Assembly (NCBI GenBank): GCA_033763735.1 | Contig: JANRJY010000058.1 | Location: 1-27,541, forward strand | Direction of reading: 5' to 3' | Source of the DNA: JANRJY01 sp033763735 | GTDB taxonomy: Bacteria; Bacteroidota; Bacteroidia; Cytophagales; UBA9547 | Length of the DNA: 27,541 nt | Part shown: piece by piece, positions 7,370 through 14,640 of the stretch | Position numbering within the stretch: the first letter of the stretch is position 1 | Layout of the letters: every line of letters starts with the position of its first letter | The notes under the pieces: generated by a model | What the model was told of the DNA's origin: nothing | Seen by the model: only the letters and a program-made list of their open reading frames with translations | The model's database searches: none | Translations under genes and position numbers: made by a program

Positions 7370-9160
7370 TTATTTTTTAGAGTTTGCTTGTTTTTTCTTT
7401 AATTCTTGTTGTTGTTCCATAGCTGACATAAGCCTTTGTTGGAATCGATTAGGTTTTTTAGTCCCCTGATTTTTCTTGTTTTCGTCCAACTTGGCTCGAA
7501 TAGCACCTTCATCAACGAACAATTTGATAATAAATTGTTGACCAATAGTTACCATATTGGAAACAAAATAATAAAAACTTAAACCTGCCGGCATAGAGTT
7601 TAAAATAAACATAAATATCAAAGGCATGATGTATTGCATTGCCATCATAGGCCCTGTAACAGATACATTCATTTGGCTGTTATACCAAGTATATAAAATA
7701 GTAGAGGCTGTCATCAAAAGCGCAAACATACTTACATGATCACCATAAAAAGGAATTTTGAAAGGCAATGTAGCTATTGAATCGTAGGTCGATAAATCTT
7801 CAGCCCAAAGAAATGGTTGTTGACGCAGTTCTATTGCATTAGGGAAAAAGTTGAACATTGCTAATAACACCGGCATTTGGAGCAAAACGGGAATACAGCC
7901 ACTTAATGGATTTACACCAACTTGATTATACAATTTCATTTGTTCTTGTTGCATAGCACCCATATCATCACCTACTCTTGCTTTTATTTCATCCATTTCT
8001 GGTTTTAATACCTTTATTTTTGCCATTGAATGGTACGCATTATAGGACAATGGAAACAATACTAACTTGATTATCAGAACCATAAGTATGATAATCAATC
8101 CATAATTAATATTTAATTTTTCAAGAAATTCAAATAAAGGTGCAATTGTATATCTGTTAATTGTATTAATAACCGGCCATCCTAGGTATACATTTTCAAC
8201 AAAATCGGGGGCTACTTTATTAACAATATTTAATTTGTTTGGGCCAAAATAGTAAGTCAAATTTCCCTTGCCTCCATCTAAAGGATAAACTAAAGTTGCG
8301 CTTAACGTTTTTACAATATTTGTGTCGGTAGGATCAATTTTGGATGAAACTTTCCCTGAAACAAATCCTGATTGAGATATTAAGCCAATACTAAAAAACT
8401 TTTGTTTTAGAGTAACCCAGTTTGCCTTTGTTTCAATATTTTGTTCCTGAGGGTCAGTACTTGTTTCAGATAATGACTTGAATGTGCCATCCATAAGTCT
8501 GTAAGTAACATTTGCAGTTTGTCGGCTGGATGCAAGATCTTTTTCAATCAATGGTGCATTATAAACATATGAGTAAGTAAGTTTGGAGTCTGTTAGTAAT
8601 TGATCTAATCCAACGGAATAAATTCGACAATTTAACTCATATGTTTTAGGTCGAATACTGAATGTTTGGTTAAAGTATTGATTATCAGATAATTTAAATG
8701 AATAAGTTATTGAAGTATCAGATTTTAAGATTTCGTTGGCATACAAATCACTTAATCTGACAAAACCATTTTTAGTGTTTGCTGTTAATGTATATTGATT
8801 GGTTGAAGTAGAAACTAATTCTAAATTTTGTTTTTTATATGATTGAAATTTTTTGAGGATAACAGATTGTACTTGTGCGCCTTTACTTGATAAGGTTACT
8901 TTTATTAAGTCATTTTCAAGCACATTTGTTTGTTCTTTACCAGTTCCTAAAGTTGAAAAATCCCCTAAGGCTTTTTTGAGTGCTAATGTGTCTATCTTTT
9001 GTTGTTCTTCAGATTGAGGTATATTTTGAACACTTTTACTTTCTTTTTTAATTGATGGGGTTTCAGTTTTGCCCAGATCAGAAAAAAAAGTAAAATATGC
9101 GATAAGCATGGCACTTATCAATACTAATCCAATGGCTTGATTGCGTTCTACACTATTCAT
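7370..9160 (-). CDS. yidC: YidC membrane protein insertase
   Basis: The 596-residue length and layout are those of the long, Gram-negative YidC. There is an N-terminal transmembrane segment (about residues 9-27), a large periplasmic beta domain (about 60-340), then a cluster of transmembrane helices. The first of these is INYGLIIILMVLIIKLVLFPLS, followed by the cytoplasmic hairpin KIKVLKPEMDEIKARVGDD and PLSGCIPVLLQMPVLLAMFNFF. A Lys-rich cytoplasmic tail (PNRFQQRLMSAMEQQQELKKKQ) resembles ribosome-contacting tails. YidC inserts and folds inner-membrane proteins alone or with SecYEG. The redoxin gene follows after 13 bases. A candidate promoter lies at 9188-9219. Confidence 0.97.
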   Translation of the reverse strand: MNSVERNQAIGLVLISAMLIAYFTFFSDLGKTETPSIKKESKSVQNIPQSEEQQKIDTLALKKALGDFSTLGTGKEQTNVLENDLIKVTLSSKGAQVQSVILKKFQSYKKQNLELVSTSTNQYTLTANTKNGFVRLSDLYANEILKSDTSITYSFKLSDNQYFNQTFSIRPKTYELNCRIYSVGLDQLLTDSKLTYSYVYNAPLIEKDLASSRQTANVTYRLMDGTFKSLSETSTDPQEQNIETKANWVTLKQKFFSIGLISQSGFVSGKVSSKIDPTDTNIVKTLSATLVYPLDGGKGNLTYYFGPNKLNIVNKVAPDFVENVYLGWPVINTINRYTIAPLFEFLEKLNINYGLIIILMVLIIKLVLFPLSYNAYHSMAKIKVLKPEMDEIKARVGDDMGAMQQEQMKLYNQVGVNPLSGCIPVLLQMPVLLAMFNFFPNAIELRQQPFLWAEDLSTYDSIATLPFKIPFYGDHVSMFALLMTASTILYTWYNSQMNVSVTGPMMAMQYIMPLIFMFILNSMPAGLSFYYFVSNMVTIGQQFIIKLFVDEGAIRAKLDENKKNQGTKKPNRFQQRLMSAMEQQQELKKKQANSKK

Positions 9161-9187
9161 TCAACGATTTGGTTTTTTTTAAGGTTG

Positions 9188-9219
9188 CAAATATGATAGT
9201 TTATAACGGTTCGTTCAAA
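9188..9219 (-). promoter_or_regulatory. Candidate yidC-operon promoter (-33 and -7 boxes)
   Basis: On the minus strand, 9195-9188 reads CATATTTG, one mismatch from the Bacteroidota -7 box TAnnTTTG. A TTTG at 9219-9216 sits 20 bases upstream, the usual spacing for the -33 box. It would give a leader of roughly 20-30 bases before the yidC ATG. The -33 match is at the edge of an A/T homopolymer, which weakens it. Confidence 0.4.
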
Positions 9220-9245
9220 AAAAAAGTACAATTAATCCATAATAA

Positions 9246-9362
9246 GTGTTAAAGTGCTAAGTGTTCAGGTGTTAATGTTTTGACGTGTTAAGGTGTTGAC
9301 GATTTGAAGATTTGACGTTCTGAAGTATTAATGTTCTATGTGTTCACGTTCTATGTATTTAT
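9246..9362 (+). repeat. Degenerate 8-base-period tandem array A
   Basis: This fills most of the 313-base gap between yidC and the TonB-like gene. It can be read as 15 consecutive units of 8 bases (three units have 7), each starting with G; examples are GTGTTAAA, GTGTTCAG, GTTTTGAC, GTGTTGAC and GATTTGAC. The consensus is near GTGTTNAN. Units diverge from each other but phase is kept throughout. It shares the 14-base word GTTCTATGTGTTCA and the 12-base word AAGTGTTCAGGT with array B at 14435-14552. The rest of the gap holds the candidate yidC promoter on the left and the tonB-like promoter on the right; I see no gene in it. Confidence 0.75.
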
Positions 9363-9451
9363 TTGTAATTTTATTAGGTTTCACTTTAACATATATTAAA
9401 ACTCATTTCTAATATCATTTATGGGAAAATAATTTATTCAATAATAACGTT

Positions 9452-9459
9452 TATATTTG
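9452..9459 (+). promoter_or_regulatory. Candidate -7 promoter box for the TonB-like gene
   Basis: TATATTTG is an exact match to the Bacteroidota -7 consensus TAnnTTTG and lies 14 bases before the ATG at 9474, implying a very short leader. No good TTTG is present about 19-20 bases upstream; only a TTTATT stretch is found there. Confidence 0.4.
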
Positions 9460-9473
9460 GGTTATTATAGATT

Positions 9474-10361
9474 ATGGTTGAATCAAAACAAGCAAATAAC
9501 AGGTACATTGCATTTGCAAGCAGCTTTGTGATCCATTTGTTATTGGTTTTATTTTTATTCTTTTTTATGCTCAGGACTCCCATTCCGCCATTTTCAGGTG
9601 GTCAAGGAGTGGTTTTAAATTTGGGTTTTGTTGATGAAGGCACCGGTGATGTTCAAACTCTTAATGATCCAAACGATAGTCAAATTAAAGTAGAAAACAA
9701 ACCACAAGAAAATCCAGAAGAAATAACTGAACCAAATTCAAAACAAGAAAGCAATCCGGAATCAAAAGCAGAAGAAAATTTAGTCACTTCTAATGAAGAA
9801 AGTACAGTTCAATCCGAAGCTAAAACTGAAACTTCTGACAAACCTGCAAATGAAACCAAACAAAATACTAAAGTTGAAACAAATTCTACTCCGGAAGTAA
9901 AAGAAAAACCAAAGGAAATAAATAAAAAAGCTCTTTTTGGACAATCTGGTACAGCAACAGATGGTGGAAACAATAATGGGGATAAAGTTGGAAAAGTAGG
10001 AGATCAAGGAAATCCGGATGGCGATATTAACGCCAAAGCATTGTATGGTAACCCTGGCACCGGAGGGGAAGGTTTAGGAGGCTCTGGTGGAGCATCACTT
10101 GATATGGCCGGATGGAAATGGGCTAAAATACCAAAAGTAAATGATGAAGATGAAGATGAAAAAGGAAAAATAGTGTTTCAGGTAACTATTGATGACGAAG
10201 GAGAAATTGTCGATGTCAAAACCATTGAAAAAACAGTTAGTTCCGCTACCGAACGCTTGTACAAACAAGAAGTTGAGAGACTGACTTTTGTAAAAACGGA
10301 TAATAAAACTCCAGCAACAAGGTCAGTTGGGAGAATTACTTTTATTATCCGTTCAAGGTAA
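9474..10361 (+). CDS. TonB-like energy transducer family protein
   Basis: The 295-residue protein has the TonB arrangement: a short cytoplasmic N-terminus, one transmembrane helix (about 13-32, FASSFVIHLLLVLFLFFF), a long low-complexity linker (about 55-210) and a folded C-terminal domain (about 220-295, GKIVFQVTIDDEGEIVDVK through RSVGRITFIIRS). The linker is rich in Glu, Lys, Asn, Thr and Ser rather than the Pro-Lys repeats of classical TonB. It then becomes Gly/Asn/Asp-rich with two related blocks (KALFGQSGT and KALYGNPGT). Family proteins span the periplasm and couple the proton-motive force to outer-membrane receptors. No exbB or exbD lies alongside. It ends 4 bases from the convergent cold-shock gene. 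The exact partner is unknown. Confidence 0.8.
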   Translation: MVESKQANNRYIAFASSFVIHLLLVLFLFFFMLRTPIPPFSGGQGVVLNLGFVDEGTGDVQTLNDPNDSQIKVENKPQENPEEITEPNSKQESNPESKAEENLVTSNEESTVQSEAKTETSDKPANETKQNTKVETNSTPEVKEKPKEINKKALFGQSGTATDGGNNNGDKVGKVGDQGNPDGDINAKALYGNPGTGGEGLGGSGGASLDMAGWKWAKIPKVNDEDEDEKGKIVFQVTIDDEGEIVDVKTIEKTVSSATERLYKQEVERLTFVKTDNKTPATRSVGRITFIIRSR

Positions 10362-10365
10362 ACTT

Positions 10366-10821
10366 TTATCCGGTAACTTTTACTTGCACGGCACTCGGGC
10401 CTTTGGGTGTATTTTCTATTTCAAATGTAACACGGTTGTTTTCTTTAATAGGGCTTAAAAGTCCTTTCAAGTGAACAAATACATTTTGCTGAGAAACCGA
10501 ATCCTTAATAAATCCATAACCTTTGGCTGCATTAAAAAAAGTAACGATTCCTGTCCTAATTCTTGAAGAGGGGTCCAAGTCTTCTTTTTTTGCCGCCCCT
10601 AATTGGATATCGTCCGAATTCACAATAGTTTTCTTCTTTAATGGATCGGGAGGTGTAGAAGACAGATTGCCATATTCATCCACATATGCAATCATATCTT
10701 CAAATTTCACATCTTTACTATTGGCTTTACGCTCTTCTTTTTTCTCTTCTTTCTCTTTTTTGCGCTTAAGTTTTAGCTTTTCTTTTTCGTTTTTAGCGTA
10801 GGTTTGTTGTGATTTTGCCAA
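10366..10821 (-). CDS. Cold-shock-domain protein with charged N-terminal extension
   Basis: The 151-residue protein has a C-terminal cold-shock domain (about 89-151) with both nucleic-acid-binding motifs, RNP1 as KGYGFI (100-105) and RNP2 as VFVHL (114-118). Before it is an 85-residue extension whose first part (10-36) is almost all Lys and Glu and probably helical. An FEDMIAYVDEYGNL segment (40-53) follows. Proteins with this layout are common in Bacteroidota, and likely bind RNA or single-stranded DNA as chaperones. The start is TTG at 10821: a stop codon lies six codons upstream with no ATG between, and MAKSQ is the usual opening of this family. A candidate -7 box at 10902-10909 would give a leader of about 75 bases. 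Confidence 0.88.
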   Translation of the reverse strand: MAKSQQTYAKNEKEKLKLKRKKEKEEKKEERKANSKDVKFEDMIAYVDEYGNLSSTPPDPLKKKTIVNSDDIQLGAAKKEDLDPSSRIRTGIVTFFNAAKGYGFIKDSVSQQNVFVHLKGLLSPIKENNRVTFEIENTPKGPSAVQVKVTG

Positions 10822-10866
10822 GGTAAATGACTGTGGTTAAGGTGGTTAATAAAATAAACTATATAA

Positions 10867-10898
10867 TTACAATCACTAATCAATCGATTATATTGTAA
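10867..10898. promoter_or_regulatory. Inverted repeat in the csp/SRAP divergent intergenic region
   Basis: TTACAAT at 10867-10873 is repeated in inverted form as ATTGTAA at 10892-10898, with 18 bases between. It overlaps the leader of the cold-shock gene, just downstream of its candidate -7 box, a position where an operator could act. The region is very AT-rich, so chance is a real alternative. Confidence 0.25.
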
Positions 10899-10901
10899 CT
10901 G

Positions 10902-10909
10902 CAAATATA
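10902..10909 (-). promoter_or_regulatory. Candidate -7 promoter box for the cold-shock gene
   Basis: On the minus strand these bases read TATATTTG, an exact TAnnTTTG match, about 80 bases before the TTG start. A -33 TTTG is not evident at the expected spacing. Confidence 0.35.
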
Positions 10910-11013
10910 AAACAATACTTTGTGACTTCCTATTTTGAAGACACCCCAAGTATTTTAAATAAATTGGTTAAATTTTTTTTAAAAAATAATTATTTAATAT
11001 TTTCAAAATCAAT

Positions 11014-11724
11014 ATGTGCGGACGTTCATCAGTTAGTAAAAAAGAAGCCGATCTTGAAAAAAGATTTAATGCCAGATTTTATTCGGCCGATTTGGATAGG
11101 TACAATCCCCTACCCATTTACAACGTGTGCCCTACTACTTTTGTTCCTGTTATAACAAATATAGATTCAAAACACATCAAATATTTACATTGGGGGTTTG
11201 ATTTAGAAAGTTGGGACGGAATATTGCATAAAAACACAATAAATGCGAGAATAGAAAATATTCAAAAAATAAGCCTTTTCAATGAATGCTTGTCGATGCG
11301 AAGATGTATTATTCCTGCAACAAGTTATTTTGAATGGAAAACTTTAAATAAAGGCAAAACAAAGATCCCTTATTTAATCAAATTGAAATCTTTGGAAATT
11401 TTTTCGATTGCAGGATTGTGGGTCAATCAAATGAATAGTAATGGTGAAATGACGGAAAAATTTGTACTTATCACTCAACCTCCTACTCCCAAACTTTCTT
11501 ATATACATGATAGAATGCCGGCATTATTGACCCCTGAAAATGAATTAAAATGGCTGAATACCGAATTAAACACAAAAGAAGCCATCCAATTGATTAATAA
11601 GTTCAACGATAATGAAATTATATACCATCCGGTTTCCAATGAATTAAACCGTTCTTTTGAGAACAAAGCTGAATTTATTCGAGAAAAGAAATATGAAATT
11701 GAAGAACAAGGAAATTTGTTTTAA
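11014..11724 (+). CDS. SRAP domain protein (YedK/HMCES type, abasic-site crosslinking)
   Basis: The 236-residue protein starts MCGRSS, exposing Cys2 after Met removal; in this family Cys2 forms a thiazolidine crosslink with abasic sites in single-stranded DNA. The other active-site residues are present: Asn77 in NARIEN, Glu107 in SYFEWK and His165 in IHDRMPALL, at spacings like those of E. coli YedK. Length is typical. Its role is shielding abasic sites in single-stranded DNA during replication, in the cytoplasm. The gene is divergent from the cold-shock gene and is followed by the esterase 6-39 bases later depending on start. I see no SOS box by eye. Confidence 0.93.
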   Translation: MCGRSSVSKKEADLEKRFNARFYSADLDRYNPLPIYNVCPTTFVPVITNIDSKHIKYLHWGFDLESWDGILHKNTINARIENIQKISLFNECLSMRRCIIPATSYFEWKTLNKGKTKIPYLIKLKSLEIFSIAGLWVNQMNSNGEMTEKFVLITQPPTPKLSYIHDRMPALLTPENELKWLNTELNTKEAIQLINKFNDNEIIYHPVSNELNRSFENKAEFIREKKYEIEEQGNLF

Positions 11725-11763
11725 TTTTCGATGCTAAAATTTTTATACCATAATCACTCATTC

Positions 11764-13701
11764 ATGAAAAAACTTAAATTATTTTTTTACATATCAGCGT
11801 TAAGCGCATTTGCAGATGTTACCCTACCTAAACTTGTGGGAAACTCAATGGTACTTCAAAGAAATGTTCCGCTTAAAATTTGGGGATGGGCAGATGCTTT
11901 CGAAAATGTAACAGTAATGATAGAGAACAAAATCACCACTGTGCAAGCAGATTCCTTGGGAAATTGGACCGCAATTTTAAGTCCTTTTGCCGCTGGAGGA
12001 CCATACGAAATGAGAATTAGGGGCCGGAATGAAATTAAAATTAAGGACATACTTTTTGGTGACGTATGGCTCTGTTCCGGTCAATCAAATATGGAGTGGA
12101 CTGCGGCAATGGGAATTAACAATGCTTCAAAAGAAATTTCAGAATCGAACTATCCATTAATCAGATTATTAACAGTTGAAAATAAAATGTCGATGGTTCA
12201 ATTGAAAGATATATCAACTGATGGATGGAAAGTGTGTTCTCCAAACACTATGAAAGATTTTTCGGCTGTTGGATATTTTTTTGGAAGAGAGTTATTTAAA
12301 AAATACGGAATCCCAATTGGATTGATTTCAGCAGATTGGGGTGGTTCTCCTGCTGAAGTTTGGGTAAGTCCAGGCTACTTAAAGCAATTACCTGAATTTT
12401 ATAACGAAATTAAAGCTATTGAAGAATTGGTTGGAAATCCTCAAGATTTTCAAAAAAAGTATGATGAAAAGGTGAAAGCTTGGTTTGATAGTACTGATTT
12501 TTTAGACAAAAAATTTATGGTGAATGGGATTAGTTTTGCAGATAATAATATCAATTCAACAGATTGGAAAACAATAAAGTGCCCGGGGATGTGGGAATCA
12601 CAAGGATTTGCAGACTTTGACGGCATAGCCTGGATGAGAAAAGAAATTTTTTTAGATAAAAAATTTGTGACCGAAAATTTGTCTTTAAAACTTGGTATGA
12701 TTGATGATAATGACATAACTTATTTTAATGGAGAAATAATTGGAAATACAAAGGGATATAACAAGGAAAGAACTTATTCAGTACCTGGAAAATTGGTTAA
12801 ACCTGGTAAAAATATCATAACCATTCGAGTATTTGACACCGGTGGCGGAGGTGGAATTAGCGGTAAACCTTCACAGTTGGTATTGAAAACACAATTGGAT
12901 TCCATTTCGTTAGCTGGTGATTGGAAAATAAAAACTACAGTTGATTTTAAAAATTTGCCACCTTACCCCTTTACTTCAAAAAATGCATATTGGCAAAATT
13001 GTGGTTTGTTTCAAGGAATGATTGCCCCAATAACCAATTATTCAATTAAAGGAGTGATTTGGTATCAAGGAGAATCCAATGTGAAGACGCCTCAAGTTTA
13101 TGCCCGATTATTCCCTATTTTAATTAATGATTGGAGAAATGCATGGCAGCAGCCTAATCTTCCATTTCTATTTGCTCAATTAGCTAATCTTGAGCAAGTT
13201 AAGGTACATCCCAGTCACGATGCTGAGTGGGCATATTTAAGGGAGGCACAAACCAATACTTTAAGTTTGACCAATACCGGCATGGCAGTAACTACTGATA
13301 TCGGTGACCCAAAAGATATTCATCCAAAAAACAAGCAAGATGTAGGCAAACGGTTGGCATTACAAGCCTTTAAAGTGGCATATGGCGAATCAGATGTTAT
13401 TGCTTCAGGTCCAATACTGGAAAAAATTCAAATTAAAGAAGATACAATCTTCGCAGTTTTTAAAGAAACAGGTAGTGGTTTGATTACAAAATCAGGTAAC
13501 TCAGTTAAAGGATTTGAATTGGCTGGAAATGACAAGAAATATGTGATAGCACAAGGAAAAATCGTTGGTAATGTCGTTAAATTATGGAATCCCAAATTGA
13601 AGAGTCCTCAATTTGTAAGGTATAATTGGGCAAATAATCCGGCCGGGAATTTGTATAACAAAGAAGGCCTACCTGCCGATGGATTTCGAACTGATAAATA
13701 G
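11764..13701 (+). CDS. Sialate O-acetylesterase family protein
   Basis: I chose the ATG at 11764, which gives 645 residues and a signal peptide directly (MKKLKLFFYISALSAFA). An ATG at 11731 would add 11 residues ahead of it. The mature protein opens with DVTLPKLVGNSMVLQRN and a beta domain. The SGNH/GDSL-like esterase motif CSGQSNMEW is at about 104-112. A jelly-roll sugar-binding insert (about 235-375, WKTIKCPGMWESQGFADFDG) follows. The second half of the catalytic domain has GVIWYQGESNV and an Asp/His segment (DIGDPKDIHPKN) that completes the active site. Family enzymes remove O-acetyl groups from sialic acids or plant-glycan sugars. A rhamnosidase nearby makes pectin-type substrates equally possible. 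Confidence 0.88.
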   Translation: MKKLKLFFYISALSAFADVTLPKLVGNSMVLQRNVPLKIWGWADAFENVTVMIENKITTVQADSLGNWTAILSPFAAGGPYEMRIRGRNEIKIKDILFGDVWLCSGQSNMEWTAAMGINNASKEISESNYPLIRLLTVENKMSMVQLKDISTDGWKVCSPNTMKDFSAVGYFFGRELFKKYGIPIGLISADWGGSPAEVWVSPGYLKQLPEFYNEIKAIEELVGNPQDFQKKYDEKVKAWFDSTDFLDKKFMVNGISFADNNINSTDWKTIKCPGMWESQGFADFDGIAWMRKEIFLDKKFVTENLSLKLGMIDDNDITYFNGEIIGNTKGYNKERTYSVPGKLVKPGKNIITIRVFDTGGGGGISGKPSQLVLKTQLDSISLAGDWKIKTTVDFKNLPPYPFTSKNAYWQNCGLFQGMIAPITNYSIKGVIWYQGESNVKTPQVYARLFPILINDWRNAWQQPNLPFLFAQLANLEQVKVHPSHDAEWAYLREAQTNTLSLTNTGMAVTTDIGDPKDIHPKNKQDVGKRLALQAFKVAYGESDVIASGPILEKIQIKEDTIFAVFKETGSGLITKSGNSVKGFELAGNDKKYVIAQGKIVGNVVKLWNPKLKSPQFVRYNWANNPAGNLYNKEGLPADGFRTDK

Positions 13702-13723
13702 CTGATTATCTATTAATTTGAAA

Positions 13724-14434
13724 TTACAAATACAAATAATATTCTTTCAGGAATTTAATAAAATCAGATGTTAAAGTGTTATCTGAATTGTAAATTACAA
13801 TAGAATTATCAGGTATTGGTTTGGATATTTTTTGAAACTTTGAGATGATTCTAAATGGTTTTTCTTGTTTTCGATTTGAAATATAAATTGATTTATTTAA
13901 AAATAGTTTATTATTGTTTGCTTTTCGAACAAATTGCTCCATTTCATATGGAGGAAGCAAAATCCAAAATACGCCTTCATTAGCCATCAAAACATTAACT
14001 CCGGTAATTAATTCTTCAAAAGTCAACGAATCATTGTGCTTTGCCAAGTTTTCTTTTTTGTTTTCCGATTTTAAGTTTTTTTCAAAAAAAGGAGGGTTGC
14101 AAATAATTAAGTCAAACAGGTTATCTGATTGATTTACAAATTCTTGAAGAGAAATATGTAAAGTTTTGATTCTATCTTTCCATGGACTATTGTTAATATT
14201 TTCAATAGCCTGATTTGCTGCATTTTGTTCAATTTCAATAGCTTGAATATTGCAATAGGCAGTTTTTTGGGCCAACATCAAAGCCAATAGTCCGGTACCG
14301 GTTCCAATATCCAATATATATTTAACCTTATCATCAACTTCTACCATTGCACCAAACAAACAAGAATCCGTGCAAACTTTCATGGCACACTTGCCTTGAT
14401 TAATTGTAAACTGTTTGAATGAAAATATGCTCAA
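13724..14434 (-). CDS. trmN6: tRNA1(Val) (adenine(37)-N6)-methyltransferase
   Basis: The 236-residue protein is a class I SAM-dependent methyltransferase of the TrmN6/YfiC type. It opens with FKQFTINQGKCAMKVCTDS, close to the E. coli TrmN6 start. The SAM-binding loop is DIGTGTGLLAL (42-52), an acidic motif is IEIE (66-69), and the catalytic NPPF motif of N6-adenine methyltransferases is NPPFF (113-117). It methylates A37 of a valine tRNA in the cytoplasm. The start is TTG at 14434; an in-frame TAG lies two codons upstream and the next Met (residue 18) would cut the conserved opening. Array B begins at the very next base upstream (14435). It converges with the esterase gene, 22 bases apart. 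Confidence 0.88.
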   Translation of the reverse strand: MSIFSFKQFTINQGKCAMKVCTDSCLFGAMVEVDDKVKYILDIGTGTGLLALMLAQKTAYCNIQAIEIEQNAANQAIENINNSPWKDRIKTLHISLQEFVNQSDNLFDLIICNPPFFEKNLKSENKKENLAKHNDSLTFEELITGVNVLMANEGVFWILLPPYEMEQFVRKANNNKLFLNKSIYISNRKQEKPFRIISKFQKISKPIPDNSIVIYNSDNTLTSDFIKFLKEYYLYL

Positions 14435-14552
14435 GTACTAAAATGTTGACGTTTTGAATTATTGACGTTATAAAGTGTTCAGGTTCTATGTGTTCAAGTA
14501 ATATAGTGTTAACGAATAGACGTTTTAAAGATTAGACAATTGGACATGTCAC
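14435..14552 (+). repeat. Degenerate 8-base-period tandem array B
   Basis: About 15 units in continuous phase, mostly 8 bases long; examples are ATGTTGAC, GTTTTGAA, GTGTTCAG, GTGTTCAA and GTGTTAAC. The type is the same as array A. The words AAGTGTTCAGGT (14473-14484) and GTTCTATGTGTTCA (14483-14496) are identical to ones in array A. It abuts the TTG start codon of trmN6, so it occupies the place where that gene's leader and promoter would be expected. Confidence 0.75.
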
Positions 14553-14585
14553 TACGCAATAATCAAACATTAATCGCTCACCAAT

Positions 14586-14640
14586 AATAACTAATCGATA
14601 ATTAATCATTACTAGTTACTAGTTACTATTTATTAACTAA
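14586..14640. repeat. 7-base-period AT-rich tract
   Basis: Between array B and the rhamnosidase stop. TTACTAG, TTACTAG, TTACTAT and TTATTAA follow each other at 7-base spacing, preceded by looser ATAATTAATCATTACTAG sequence. It runs into the last codons of the rhamnosidase gene. Confidence 0.5.

Noticed and set aside
9246..9362. Array A as a CRISPR array
   Set aside because: Units are 7-8 bases, there are no unique spacers or identical 23-47-base repeats, and no cas gene is in the window.
9780..10007. Long reading frames opposite the TonB-like linker and other genes
   Set aside because: They are antisense shadows of low-complexity coding sequence, with no start context or family motifs.
11014..11724. 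SRAP protein plus DinB-type polymerase as a DNA-damage island
   Set aside because: They are 15 kb apart with unrelated genes between and no shared regulatory site that I can see.
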